This document shows, piece after piece, positions 18,329-27,053 of a DNA stretch of 64,000 nucleotides. The DNA comes from Nisaea sp. GTDB taxonomy: Bacteria > Pseudomonadota > Alphaproteobacteria > Thalassobaculales > Thalassobaculaceae. The position numbers were made by a program, and so were the translations under genes. The number at the start of each line of letters is the position of its first letter. Within the stretch, counting starts at the first letter, position 1. The notes below the pieces were generated by a model. That model made no database searches and was not told the origin of the DNA. It worked only from the letters and a program-made list of their open reading frames with translations. Where the stretch lies: assembly GCF_017640745.1 (NCBI RefSeq), contig NZ_JAEPQA010000004.1, positions 73,803 through 137,802 on the forward strand. The letters run 5' to 3'.

Positions 18329-19431
18329 GACGCAGGCCTTTCCTTGCCGAGGAAGTCGGCCAGCGCGTCGACGACCTCGCGCATTTCCTCGCCGGTGCCG
18401 ATCGAGAGCCGCACCGTATCAGGCACGCCGTAGCCCCCCATCTCGCGCACCAGAATGTTCCGTTCCGCGAGGAACAGGCGCGCCGCTTCGGCGGTCTTGC
18501 CGTCCGTCTCCGGGAAGCGGAGCAGGAGGAAGTTGGTCACCGTCGGCAGCGGCTCCAGACCGAGCTCGGTGAATTTCTCGACCGACCAGGGCAGCCATTT
18601 GTTGTTGCTCCCGACCACGGCCTCCTGGAAGGCGAGATCCTCGACGGCCGCGATCCCCGCCGCGATGGCGAGGGAATTCACCCCGAACGGCTGCTTGATG
18701 CTTTCCAGCGTCGCGGCGATGTCCTTCGGGCCGTAGGCCCAGCCGAGCCGCAGCCCGGCCATGCCGTAGAGCTTCGAGAAGGTGCGGAGCATGACCACGT
18801 TGTCGTGGCTCTCGACCATCTCGATGCCGCTGTCATAGTCGTTTTTCGTTACGTATTCGCAATAGGCCGCGTCGAGCACGAGCAGGATATCGTCGCGCAA
18901 TCCGGCGCGCAGGCGCTTCACCTCGTCCTGCGGAATGTAGGTCCCGGTCGGATTGTTCGGGTTGGCGAGGAAGACCATCCGGGTGCGGTCGGTGACTGCC
19001 TTCAGGATGGCGTCGACGCTGACCGTGTATTCGTCGTCGGGCGCCACCACCGGCACGCCGCCGGCGATCCGGGTCGCCATCGGGTAAACCAGGAAGCCGT
19101 ACTGGGTGTAGATCACCTCGTCGCCCGGCTCCAGATAGGCGAGGCAGAGCACCTGGATCAGCTCGTCGGAGCCGCAGCCGAAGACGATGCGCGCCGGGTC
19201 GATGCCGTTGCGCCGTCCGACCGCCTCGGCGAGACGGCTGGCGGCGACCGCGGGATAGCGGTGCAGGTCCGGATCGGCGGAGTGCATGGCCGCGAGGGCC
19301 TTCGGGCTCATGCCGAGCGCGCCCTCGTTGGCGGAGAGGCGGATCACCTTTCCGGGTTTCTTGGCGCCGCCATGGTTCGGCGTGTAGCTCACCATCGTCG
19401 CGATGGAGGATTTCGGTTTGATCGTGGACAT
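18325..19431 (-). CDS. hisC: Histidinol-phosphate/aromatic aminotransferase
   Basis: PLP-dependent fold-I aminotransferase of 368 residues. The PLP lysine is Lys220 in RTFSKLYGMAGLRLG; FLANPNNPTGTYI and LDAAYCEY carry the cofactor-contacting Asn, Asp and Tyr. The HisC family covers histidinol phosphate and, in many Alphaproteobacteria, prephenate or aromatic keto acids. Its position between chorismate mutase and tyrA suggests a role in phenylalanine/tyrosine synthesis. ATG 19431 starts MSTIKPKSSI; the longer upstream reading has no family similarity. Confidence 0.93.
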   Translation of the reverse strand: MSTIKPKSSIATMVSYTPNHGGAKKPGKVIRLSANEGALGMSPKALAAMHSADPDLHRYPAVAASRLAEAVGRRNGIDPARIVFGCGSDELIQVLCLAYLEPGDEVIYTQYGFLVYPMATRIAGGVPVVAPDDEYTVSVDAILKAVTDRTRMVFLANPNNPTGTYIPQDEVKRLRAGLRDDILLVLDAAYCEYVTKNDYDSGIEMVESHDNVVMLRTFSKLYGMAGLRLGWAYGPKDIAATLESIKQPFGVNSLAIAAGIAAVEDLAFQEAVVGSNNKWLPWSVEKFTELGLEPLPTVTNFLLLRFPETDGKTAEAARLFLAERNILVREMGGYGVPDTVRLSIGTGEEMREVVDALADFLGKERPAS

Positions 19432-19493
19432 CGGTCTGTCGCTCGTATGAAAAACTGGAACGGGAAAGCAGGACCGGCCGTGGGCCGGAAGGA

Positions 19494-20285
19494 TCAACCG
19501 GCGTGAACCGGGACCGCGTAAGCGCCGATGCGGTAATAGGGCACCTCGCCTTCCCGGCCGCCCATATGTCGTTCCAGCCCCAGCGGAGCCTCAAGGAAAC
19601 CTGCCTGCTCGACCAGCTTGAAGCCGTCCGCCTCGTCGACGATCTCGCCCTCGACGGCAAGCTCCGCGGGAACGGCGAAAAGCGTCCGGTCCTCGCCCGA
19701 GGTTTCCGGTTCCTGGGCCGCGACGATGAAGGCGTCGCCGGTAAAACCGTTCACCCCGTCCTCGGGCCCGGTCTCACAAAAAGGAAGCCGCGCAATGATG
19801 CGCGGCGCCGTGCCTTCTGCCCTGTCGGAAAGCAGCAGCGGCCACCATCGTGCGACGGTCATCGGGAAGCCCGGCAGCACGCCGAGCGTCGCCGCACCGG
19901 ATGCGACCGCATCCAGCACCTGCCGGGCATCGTTCATGCATTCGATCGAAGCGGAAATGCCGCAATGGTCGCGCGCCAGGTCGTAGACCTTCTCCGCGCC
20001 CTCCGCCATGAAGACCGCGGCGTGGACATGGGTCTGCATGTTCAGGTTCGCGCTCAGGATCTCGCGCCAGAAGCGGATCAACGTCGGAATGTTCAGATAG
20101 GATTCGTTGCGCGCGACGAGCCGGCGGATGATCTGCGCTTCCCGTCCCGGACGGAAATAGGGCCCGCGATTGCCGCCTTTGGCCTCGGCCACCCGCTTGC
20201 CGATCTCGACGCGGCGCATCAGAAGATCGTGCAGGGCCTCATCGATCCCGTCGATCTCGCGCCTCAGGTCGTCGAGCGTGCTCAC
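19494..20285 (-). CDS. Chorismate mutase (AroQ type) with C-terminal extension
   Basis: Protein of 263 residues. The first about 90 residues are an AroQ-type chorismate mutase: LDDLRREIDGIDEALHDLLM, RRVEIGKRVAEAKG, and a REAQIIRRLVARNESYLNIP helix. The rest (VHAAVFMAEGAEKVYDLARD, GVLPGFPMTVARWWPLL) looks like a degenerate prephenate-dehydratase-like periplasmic-binding fold but lacks recognisable dehydratase motifs. It turns chorismate into prephenate, feeding tyrA downstream. GTG 20285 is favoured by GGGAAGG 8 nt upstream and by the start of the AroQ helix. Confidence 0.88.
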   Translation of the reverse strand: MSTLDDLRREIDGIDEALHDLLMRRVEIGKRVAEAKGGNRGPYFRPGREAQIIRRLVARNESYLNIPTLIRFWREILSANLNMQTHVHAAVFMAEGAEKVYDLARDHCGISASIECMNDARQVLDAVASGAATLGVLPGFPMTVARWWPLLLSDRAEGTAPRIIARLPFCETGPEDGVNGFTGDAFIVAAQEPETSGEDRTLFAVPAELAVEGEIVDEADGFKLVEQAGFLEAPLGLERHMGGREGEVPYYRIGAYAVPVHAG

Positions 20286-20482
20286 CGGATATGCCTTCCC
20301 ATCGAAGCATCGGCCGGACCCGAAACGCCCGGCGAGAGAAACCGTGCCCCGCAGCGTTCCCGATTGCGGCGCGGCGGACAGCAATAGCGGCGGCAGACGC
20401 CGAATTCAAGCAAGCTGATCACCGGCTGGCGGAAATCGGTACGCCGCCGGGATTGAATGGCAGTGAAGCCGTGGGCCGTTTT

Positions 20483-20800
20483 CTAGACGACCAGGCCCTC
20501 ATGCTCGGCAACGCCACCCGGCACCAGATCGCAGATCGCGAGATGGCGCTCCTTCACCAGCGGCGTCGAATATTCCCGGAAATCGGCCATGAAGCCGGCG
20601 TTCTTGTGTTCCTCGAACGCGTCCAGATCGTCATAGGTCTCCCAGAGATGGAAGCTGCCCGGCTTTTCCTGGTCGCGGGCGACGAGGAAGCCCTTGCAAC
20701 CCGGCTGGGTCAGGCTGTTGGCGGCATGCTTGCGCAGCCGGGTCTCGAACGCGTCCGCGTCCGCTTCGGCGACGATCAGATTGACGGCGATCACGATCAT
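20483..20800 (-). CDS. Antibiotic biosynthesis monooxygenase (ABM) domain protein
   Basis: A 105-residue alpha/beta barrel-like protein: MIVIAVNLIVAEADADAFET, then GCKGFLVARDQEKPGSFHLW, ETYDDLDAFEEHKNAGFM and the C-terminal strand. This is the ABM/YgiN-like fold, which includes quinol monooxygenases and dimeric enzymes with unknown substrates. The start ATG overlaps the methyltransferase stop by 4 nt, so it is translationally coupled. No catalytic residue is conserved widely enough to name a reaction. Confidence 0.88.
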   Translation of the reverse strand: MIVIAVNLIVAEADADAFETRLRKHAANSLTQPGCKGFLVARDQEKPGSFHLWETYDDLDAFEEHKNAGFMADFREYSTPLVKERHLAICDLVPGGVAEHEGLVV

Positions 20801-21579
20801 TTTTCTGTCCTCCCTAGATGTCCGAGCGCCACGCCGCGACGGCTTCCGGCCGCGTTCAGCGCCGGGGCACGGCGGCCCGGCAGCGGCAGAAGCTGGCGTA
20901 TGCGCACCGCCCGCCCTTTCGGACGGGCATAGATCTGCTTCGTTGCCTCGATCAATACCACACCGGAAAAGCGGTTGAACCAGCGTTCCCCCAGTTTTTC
21001 CACGGCCGGTGCCGACCGCAGCAGCAGCGGCGAGTTCGAGGGCGGCATGTAGAGCGCGTGCGCGGTCAGCGACGGCGCGAACATGTTGTCCTTCAGAAGG
21101 CGGGAGAGCTGGGATGGCGAATAGGGATGGCCGTGTCCGAAGGGCGTGCGGTCGAGCCGCGCCCAGATCCCGCGCCGGTTCGGCACCACGACGAGGATCT
21201 TTCCGTTCCCGGCAAGCACACGCCACACTTCCTGCAGCATCGCGCGGAGCTGCTCGGTGCATTCCACCGCATGGACCAGCAGCACCCTGTCGACGGAAAC
21301 GTCCTGAAGCGGCAGCTCGGCCTCGTCGGCGAGACAGACCAGCCCTTTGCCGTCGCGCGGCCAGTGCAGCACGCCCTGCTGGGAGGGCATGATCGCGATC
21401 ACCCGCTCGGCCTCGTCCCGGAAGGGACGCAGGAACGGCGTCGCGTAGCCGAGCCCGAGCACGGTCTCGCCCTTCGTGTTGGGCCAGAGCTCGCGGATAC
21501 GGCGGCGAATCATCCGGCGGGCGACCTGGCCGACCCGCGTGCCGTAAAAATCCCAGAGATCGACGGCGTCGTTGAACAT
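20797..21579 (-). CDS. SAM-dependent methyltransferase-like protein
   Basis: Class-I methyltransferase fold of 260 residues. After an N-terminal helix (MFNDAVDLWDFYGTRVGQVA), GETVLGLGYATPFLRPF is the SAM-binding strand and loop, a variant of GxGxG, and EVWRVLAGNGKILVVVPNR is the post-II beta strand typical of methyltransferases. HAVECTEQLR replaces the common HVLEH segment. The variant SAM loop suggests it may have lost activity. It is divergent from gloB, an arrangement common in Alphaproteobacteria. The C-terminus is basic and low in family signal. Confidence 0.82.
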   Translation of the reverse strand: MFNDAVDLWDFYGTRVGQVARRMIRRRIRELWPNTKGETVLGLGYATPFLRPFRDEAERVIAIMPSQQGVLHWPRDGKGLVCLADEAELPLQDVSVDRVLLVHAVECTEQLRAMLQEVWRVLAGNGKILVVVPNRRGIWARLDRTPFGHGHPYSPSQLSRLLKDNMFAPSLTAHALYMPPSNSPLLLRSAPAVEKLGERWFNRFSGVVLIEATKQIYARPKGRAVRIRQLLPLPGRRAPALNAAGSRRGVALGHLGRTEK

Positions 21580-21691
21580 GTTCCAAGCCGGCAGTTCACT
21601 TGTCGCGAAGGGATCATAGTGCGCAGCTTGGCCGCGTCAAAAGGTTGATGCTACGGTCCGCGCTCCTGTCCCCCGCAGAGGAGAGAAGGTC

Positions 21692-22462
21692 ATGTCCAAG
21701 CTGGAAGTCGTGCTGGTCCCCGCAAGATCCGACAACTACGTCTACCTGCTTCACGATGCGGACAGCGGCGCGACCGCCGTGGTCGATCCGGGCGAGGCCG
21801 CTCCGGTGATCGCGGCCCTCGACGCGCGCGGCTGGAAACCGAGCCATATCATCAACACGCACCATCACGGCGACCATACCGAGGGCAACGAAGCGGTGCG
21901 GGCGAAATACGGCTGCACGCTGGTCGGGCCGAAGTCCGAGACAGCGCGGATCAAGGGCATGGACATCACGCTGGCCGAGGGCGACAGCTTCGAGTTCGCC
22001 GGGCACAAGGCGGAGATCTTCGAGACCCCGGGCCATACCAGCGGCCATATCGCCTTCTTCTTCCCGGATTCCGACATCCTGCTTTCGGGAGACACGCTCT
22101 TCGTGCTCGGCTGCGGGCGGGTCTTCGAGGGCACGATGGAACAGATGTGGACCTCGCTGAAGAAGCTGCGCGCCCTGCCGCCCTCGACGAGGATCTATTG
22201 CGGCCACGAATACACCCAGTCGAACGCCCGCTTCGCGCTCTCGGTCGACGGCGGGAACACCAAGCTGCAGGCCCAGGCCTCCGAGATCGACCGGCTGCGC
22301 GCCGACGGCAAGCCGACGGTGCCGTCCACCATCGGCGAGGAGCTGGAGACCAATCCGTTCCTCCGCGCCGACAAACCGGACCTCGCCGCCGCCATCGGGA
22401 TGGAAGGCGCCGACCCGGTCGCCGTCTTCGCCGAGGTGCGCAAGCGCAAGGACAATTTCTGA
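21692..22462 (+). CDS. gloB: Hydroxyacylglutathione hydrolase (glyoxalase II)
   Basis: Metallo-beta-lactamase-fold thioesterase of 256 residues that hydrolyses S-D-lactoylglutathione to D-lactate and glutathione. The metal motif THHHGDHTEG (His-x-His-x-Asp-His) sits at about 54-63, followed by TPGHTSGHIAFF, SGDTLFVLGCGRVFEG and CGHEYTQSNARFA. The C-terminal glutathione-binding domain (VPSTIGEELETNPFLRAD) is complete. Together with the adjacent GST and the ChaC-like protein upstream it gives this stretch a glutathione theme. The start has AGAGAAGG as ribosome site. Confidence 0.96.
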   Translation: MSKLEVVLVPARSDNYVYLLHDADSGATAVVDPGEAAPVIAALDARGWKPSHIINTHHHGDHTEGNEAVRAKYGCTLVGPKSETARIKGMDITLAEGDSFEFAGHKAEIFETPGHTSGHIAFFFPDSDILLSGDTLFVLGCGRVFEGTMEQMWTSLKKLRALPPSTRIYCGHEYTQSNARFALSVDGGNTKLQAQASEIDRLRADGKPTVPSTIGEELETNPFLRADKPDLAAAIGMEGADPVAVFAEVRKRKDNF

Positions 22463-22520
22463 GATCTACAATCGAGACTCCCGGTTCACCGAACCGGGTC
22501 ATGCAAGGGAGCGAAATCGC

Positions 22521-23129
22521 ATGAAACTCATCTATTCGCCGGCATCTCCGTATGTCCGCAAGGTTCTGGTCACGCTGAAAGAGCTCGGGCTCGAGGACAA
22601 GGTGGAGTTCGTCAAGGTCACGACCTCCGTGGTCGACCAGAGCGATGTGCTGGCCGCCGCCAATCCGCTGACCCGGATCCCGACCCTGGTGATGGACAAT
22701 GGCAAGCCGCTCTATGATTCCCGGGTCATTACCCAGTATCTCGTCTCTCTCGCCCCTTCCTGCGGCTATTATCCCGCGAGCGGCGAGGCGCGCTGGGACG
22801 TGCTGCGGCTCGAGGCGACCGCCGAGGGCATGATGGATTCCGCGGTCAACGCCCGCTACGAGCGCGGCCTGCGCCCGGCGGAGAAGCAGTGGGACGACTG
22901 GGTCGACGGCCAGATGAAGAAGGTCCACGGCGCACTGAAGGCGCTGGACGGCGAGGCCGCCTCCTTCGGCGACGGCATCAATGCCGGGATCATCGCCGCC
23001 GCCTGCGCCTGCGGCTATCTCGATTTCCGGTATGGCGACATGGGCTGGCGCGAGAGCTATCCGGCGCTCGCCGCCTGGTACGGCAAGTTCTCCGAGCGCA
23101 AATCCATGCAGGAAACCAAGCCGGCCTGA
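22521..23129 (+). CDS. Glutathione S-transferase family protein
   Basis: Protein of 202 residues: N-terminal thioredoxin-like domain MKLIYSPASPYVRKVLVTLK with a Ser-Pro-Tyr active-site loop, NPLTRIPTLVMDNGKPLYDS containing the cis-Pro and the glutathione-contacting Asp-Ser, then a helical C-terminal domain with ALKALDGEAASFGDGINAGI. The SPYVRKV loop is shared with several bacterial GST classes of unknown substrate. It follows gloB by about 58 nt and precedes the cupin gene by 4 nt, so the three genes likely share a transcript. Confidence 0.92.
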   Translation: MKLIYSPASPYVRKVLVTLKELGLEDKVEFVKVTTSVVDQSDVLAAANPLTRIPTLVMDNGKPLYDSRVITQYLVSLAPSCGYYPASGEARWDVLRLEATAEGMMDSAVNARYERGLRPAEKQWDDWVDGQMKKVHGALKALDGEAASFGDGINAGIIAAACACGYLDFRYGDMGWRESYPALAAWYGKFSERKSMQETKPA

Positions 23130-23133
23130 CCGG

Positions 23134-23580
23134 ATGAGCACCGCCGACTGGAAAGCCATCATCGAGAAGCTCGGGATGCAGCCGCATCCCGAGGGCGGCT
23201 ATTATGCCGAAACATATCGCCATGCTCCCGCGGACGGCGGCCGCGGGACCGTGACCCAGATCTATTACCTGCTGCCCGTCGGAGAGTTCTCCGCCTGGCA
23301 CCGGGTCAATGACGCGACGGAGATCTGGCATCACTACGCCGGCGCGCCACTCGCCCTGACGCTCTCGCCGAACGGCCATGATGCCGAAGCGCACCGCCTC
23401 GGCCCGGACGTTCTCGCGGGGGAGAAGCCGCAGGTCGTGGTCCCGGAAGGCTGGTGGCAGACCGCGGAAAGCCTCGGGGAATGGACGCTGGCCGGCTGTA
23501 CAGTGGCACCGGCCTTCGAATTTTCCGGCTTCGAAATGGCCCCGCCGGACTGGCGCCCGACGCCGCGGACACCCCGCTAG
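23134..23580 (+). CDS. Cupin domain protein (DUF985)
   Basis: A 148-residue cupin of the DUF985 family: IIEKLGMQPHPEGGYYAETY at the N-terminus, TQIYYLLPVGEFSAWHRVN and DATEIWHHYAGAPLALTL, with WHRV and WHHY as metal-type histidine positions, then VVVPEGWWQTAESLGEWTLA. The role is unknown; members are small sugar-binding-like cupins. It lies 4 nt after the GST gene. The last 4 nt overlap the end of the convergent glycosyltransferase gene. Confidence 0.9.
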   Translation: MSTADWKAIIEKLGMQPHPEGGYYAETYRHAPADGGRGTVTQIYYLLPVGEFSAWHRVNDATEIWHHYAGAPLALTLSPNGHDAEAHRLGPDVLAGEKPQVVVPEGWWQTAESLGEWTLAGCTVAPAFEFSGFEMAPPDWRPTPRTPR

Positions 23581-25190
23581 ACCTTTTCCACCACACCCAT
23601 TTTCAGGAGCCAGGCAAGCGCCCGGAAGGTCCGCGCCGCTTCGGCGATCTGCGCTTGCGACAGCTCCTGCTCCATGACCATCGGCCCCTGCTGCCGCATC
23701 GCGGCGACCAGGGCCCGGCCGTCGTCGAGACTGCGCCGGTCCATCGCCGCGATCGGCGAGACCGCCAGCAGATCGAGCAGCTTTTCCGCGTCCTCGACCG
23801 GTCGAACGCTGAAAGGCGGCCTGATCGTTTCGCTGGCGAAACCGGCAAATACCGCAAACGGATCGGCCATCTGCGGGACCTCGCGCCCCTCTTCCTCGGA
23901 ATGGAACGCCCGGCGCTCGGCCAGTTCCTGCCAGAGCGCGTCATAGGCCTTCACGATCACCCGCCAGTCATAGATTTCGCGGGCACGCTTCGCGGCCGCC
24001 TCACCCATTTCGCGCGCCTTTGCCGGGGCCCCGGCAAGCGCCGCCAGCGCCTCGACAGTCTTCGGGATGTCGACCGCCACATGCTGCGCGACCAGTCCCA
24101 TATGGACATCGTAATCGTGTTCGCCAGACGCATGGCGCCAGGCATATTCGTAACCGGCCCCTGGCGGCGGCATCAGCGTCGGCACACGCATCCCGGTTTC
24201 GCCGTCGACCACCGTGTCGCGATAGCCGTCCCAGTCGCTGACCACTGCCGGCAGCCCGGCCGCCATCGCCTCCACCGGCGTGATGCCGAAGCTCTCCTGG
24301 GCGTTGTCGACGAGCGAAATGAAGGCGTCGGCCGCCGAAAGCACCGCCGCCTTCGCCGCCTCGTCGCGGGCATCGACCTTGAGGATTGAGATCTCGGGCG
24401 CGATCGCCTTCGCCGCTGCGTCGAACGCCGCCTCGGTCTCGGGATTGTAGTACCAGCCGGCCTCGATCAGCGTGACCGCGCGGCCGGTCCGGCGCGCCAG
24501 CAGGCTCAGCGCCCGGTAGAGCGGGATCGGATGCGCTTTGGTGTGATAGCTGAGACGCCCGAGATAGAGCAGGACGAAACCGTCCTCCGCGATCCCGTGC
24601 GCGGTCCGGAAGGCGCGTCCGGGCGCCTCGGCGATGGCCGCGAGCGCAGCCGTATCGACGCCGAGCGGAATCACCGGAAGCTGCGGCTGGAACCGCGGAT
24701 TTCCACCGGTAACCGGTCTGAGAGCCTCGACATATTCCGCCGCAAGAGACTGCACCAGCGTCTTGATCGCTTCCGAGGTACAGATCAGCGCATCCCAGGA
24801 CGCCATCGGCGCGGTGATCATCTCGCGCACCGCATCCTGCGCGCGTGTAGAGGCCATGGCGTGGGTCACGCCGGAAAGACTGTAGCGTCCGCGACCGAGG
24901 ATCTGGCGATGCCAGGCCCGTTTCGCCAGCGCCGGCCCCGGCATGAAAAGTCCCCCCGCGCCCATGAGCGCCCGCGGCTGTGCCGCGGAGAGATGACGCA
25001 AGGTCCGGCCGGTCGGGAAGGCCGCCCGGAACTGCTCGAAATCCGCCGGAAGGGCGTGGATCGGCACCTCGCCCGGCGCAGCATGCTCAAGATAGGCTTT
25101 CAGAAACCCGGCATTGGCGACCTGGCGGCCGACCAGACGGGAAGCATCACCAGGCTCCGGAGCGAAATGAAGAGCGGTGCGCACAATCAT
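23577..25190 (-). CDS. Glycosyltransferase, GT4-like
   Basis: Protein of 537 residues with a GT-B fold of the glycosyltransferase family 4 type. The C-terminal half shows FVLLYLGRLSYHTKAHPIPL, then ADAFISLVDNAQESFGITPV, and EAMAAGLPAVVSDWDGYRDT, the EX7E nucleotide-sugar signature. The N-terminal half (RTALHFAPEPGDASRLVGRQ, LICTSEAIKTLVQ) is the acceptor domain. An extra C-terminal helical region of about 100 residues is unusual for GT4. The acceptor is unknown and no other polysaccharide genes are near. Its start overlaps the stop of the YddG-like gene by 4 nt. Confidence 0.85.
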   Translation of the reverse strand: MIVRTALHFAPEPGDASRLVGRQVANAGFLKAYLEHAAPGEVPIHALPADFEQFRAAFPTGRTLRHLSAAQPRALMGAGGLFMPGPALAKRAWHRQILGRGRYSLSGVTHAMASTRAQDAVREMITAPMASWDALICTSEAIKTLVQSLAAEYVEALRPVTGGNPRFQPQLPVIPLGVDTAALAAIAEAPGRAFRTAHGIAEDGFVLLYLGRLSYHTKAHPIPLYRALSLLARRTGRAVTLIEAGWYYNPETEAAFDAAAKAIAPEISILKVDARDEAAKAAVLSAADAFISLVDNAQESFGITPVEAMAAGLPAVVSDWDGYRDTVVDGETGMRVPTLMPPPGAGYEYAWRHASGEHDYDVHMGLVAQHVAVDIPKTVEALAALAGAPAKAREMGEAAAKRAREIYDWRVIVKAYDALWQELAERRAFHSEEEGREVPQMADPFAVFAGFASETIRPPFSVRPVEDAEKLLDLLAVSPIAAMDRRSLDDGRALVAAMRQQGPMVMEQELSQAQIAEAARTFRALAWLLKMGVVEKV

Positions 25191-26107
25191 GTTGGGTCCT
25201 CCGCGATCGTCACCGGGACGGTCTTCGGTTTGAAGATCATGTCTTTCGAGGCGAGCACGGCGCCGCCGACAATGAGCAGGCAGGCCGCCGCCACCACGAA
25301 AGTGAAAGGCGCCAGCCCGACGAGAATCAGCAGCAGCGTCGAGAGCAGCGGTGCCGCGTAGGAGGATGCGCCGAGCGCCTGAATGTCGCCGCGCTTAACG
25401 CCGTAATCCCAGGTAAAGAAGGCGCCGCCGACCGGACCGAGGCCGAGCAGCAGCACAGAGGCCCATTCCAGCGTGCCTTCCGGCCAGACGGTCTGCTCGA
25501 AAGCGAGGTGGCAGAGCGCGCCGAGCACGGCCGCCACGGCACAGAAACCGCCGACCGCCTCGGTCGGTACGGCCCCGAAACGGCGCGAGAGCACCGAATA
25601 GCTCGACCAGGTAAGCGCGCAGACGCAGGCCGCGAGATAGCCGAGGGAATAGCGCGTATCAAGCTCCAGCGTCTCTCCGCGGGTGACCAGCAGTGCCGCC
25701 CCACCGAGCCCCAGAACGGCGCCGGCGATATGGAACCAGCGCAGCCGTTCGCCCGGCAGCAGCGCCGAAAAGAGGACGATCAGCAGCGGCCAGAGATAGG
25801 CGATCAGACCGGCCTCGACCGCCGGCGCGTTGCGGAGCGCAAGGAAATAGAAGAAGTGATAGCCGAACAGACCGCCGACCCCGAGCAGCCAGACCGGCGC
25901 CGGCTGGCGCATGTAGGTAAGCGGGTTCTGTCCCCGCGCCAGCCAGAAGATGCAGGCGATCACTGTGGCAACGCTGAAACACATGGCGAGAAGCTGGAAC
26001 GGCGGCACCTTGCCCGAGAGCGCGGTGAAGAGCGCCAGCGTCGCCCACATCAGGACGGCGGAGAAACCGATCGCAGTCGCCCGCAAACGGGCCTTGCTAT
26101 CATCCAT
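25187..26107 (-). CDS. DMT-family exporter, YddG-like
   Basis: Inner-membrane protein of 306 residues with ten predicted helices in two EamA repeats. It begins MDDSKARLRATAIGFSAVLM and includes APAVEAGLIAYLWPLLIVLF and GPVGGAFFTWDYGVKRGDIQ, patterns of the aromatic amino acid exporter YddG. In E. coli YddG exports aromatic amino acids. The aromatic biosynthesis genes a few kb away make that a plausible substrate here, but this is inference. It is coupled to the glycosyltransferase by a 4-nt overlap and sits 2 nt from the recR end. Confidence 0.87.
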   Translation of the reverse strand: MDDSKARLRATAIGFSAVLMWATLALFTALSGKVPPFQLLAMCFSVATVIACIFWLARGQNPLTYMRQPAPVWLLGVGGLFGYHFFYFLALRNAPAVEAGLIAYLWPLLIVLFSALLPGERLRWFHIAGAVLGLGGAALLVTRGETLELDTRYSLGYLAACVCALTWSSYSVLSRRFGAVPTEAVGGFCAVAAVLGALCHLAFEQTVWPEGTLEWASVLLLGLGPVGGAFFTWDYGVKRGDIQALGASSYAAPLLSTLLLILVGLAPFTFVVAAACLLIVGGAVLASKDMIFKPKTVPVTIAEDPT

Positions 26108-26109
26108 GA

Positions 26110-26697
26110 TCAGACTTCCCGGCGCGCCTTGAGCGCCTGGGTCAGTGTCCCGTCGTCGAGATAGTCGAGCTCGCCGCCGACCGGAACGCCCCGGGCGAGG
26201 CGTGTGATCGAGATCCCGGTTCCGGTGAGCCGGTCCGAGATATAATGCGCCGTGGTCTGGCCGTCGACGGTCGCGTCCATGGCGAGGATGATCTCCTTCA
26301 CCTCCGGCGCCCGCGCGCGGGTCACGAGCGACTCAATATTGAGATCCTCCGGCCCGACACCGTCGAGAGCGGAAAGCAGTCCGCCGAGCACGTGGTAACG
26401 GCCGGAGAAGGCCCCGGCCCGTTCCAGCGCCCAGACGTCGCCGACATCCTCGACCACGCAGATGACCGAGCCGTCGCGCTTCTCGTCGCGGCAGATATGG
26501 CAGGGATCGGAGGCATCCAGATTGCCGCAGACGGAGCAGTCCGTGACCGCCTCCGCCGCCTGGCCGAGCGCGTCGGCGAGCGGGCGCATCAGCGTCTCGC
26601 GCTTGCGGAGCAGATGCAGCACCGCCCGGCGCGCGGAGCGCGGGCCGAGACCCGGCAGCTTCGCCAGGTAATGCATCACGCGATCGAGTTCATCCAT
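26110..26697 (-). CDS. recR: Recombination protein RecR
   Basis: DNA repair protein of 195 residues of the RecFOR pathway, which loads RecA at gaps. The helix-hairpin-helix part is [20 protein letters not shown], the C4 zinc finger [16 protein letters not shown] lies at about 54-69, and the Toprim domain [20 protein letters not shown] follows, with the C-terminal Walker-like [19 protein letters not shown] segment (read here as [18 protein letters not shown]). It is last in dnaX-ybaB-recR, a very common bacterial order. Confidence 0.96.
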   Translation of the reverse strand: MDELDRVMHYLAKLPGLGPRSARRAVLHLLRKRETLMRPLADALGQAAEAVTDCSVCGNLDASDPCHICRDEKRDGSVICVVEDVGDVWALERAGAFSGRYHVLGGLLSALDGVGPEDLNIESLVTRARAPEVKEIILAMDATVDGQTTAHYISDRLTGTGISITRLARGVPVGGELDYLDDGTLTQALKARREV

Positions 26698-26725
26698 GCC
26701 GGAACGCCGTCTGCCGTCGCGGGGG

Positions 26726-27052
26726 TCAGAACGGCAGCTTGAAGCCCGGGGGCAGCGGCATCCTGCCGGTCAGCTTCTGCATTTCCTCCTGCATCTTCTC
26801 GTCCGCCTTCGCCTTGGCGTCGTTGGCGGCGGCGAGGATCAGGTCCTCCAGCACCTCTGTATCGGCGGGATCGACGAGGGACGGATCGATCTTGATCGAT
26901 TTCATCTCGCCCTTGCCGGTCATGCTGACCTTGACCATCCCGGCCCCGCTGGAGCCTTCGACCTCCAGCTCCTGCAGCTGCGCCTGCATCTCCTGCATGC
27001 GCTCCTGCATCTGCTGGACCTGCTTCATCATGTTGCCGAGATTCTTCATCAT
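26726..27052 (-). CDS. YbaB/EbfC family nucleoid-associated protein
   Basis: DNA-binding protein of 108 residues, forming a tweezer-like dimer in known members. It begins [20 protein letters not shown] and continues [40 protein letters not shown] and ends with a Pro/Gly tail LPPGFKLPF. It lies between dnaX (1-nt gap) and recR (28-nt gap), as in most bacteria. Its exact role in repair or nucleoid structure is not settled in the literature. Confidence 0.96.
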   Translation of the reverse strand: MMKNLGNMMKQVQQMQERMQEMQAQLQELEVEGSSGAGMVKVSMTGKGEMKSIKIDPSLVDPADTEVLEDLILAAANDAKAKADEKMQEEMQKLTGRMPLPPGFKLPF

Positions 27053-27053
27053 C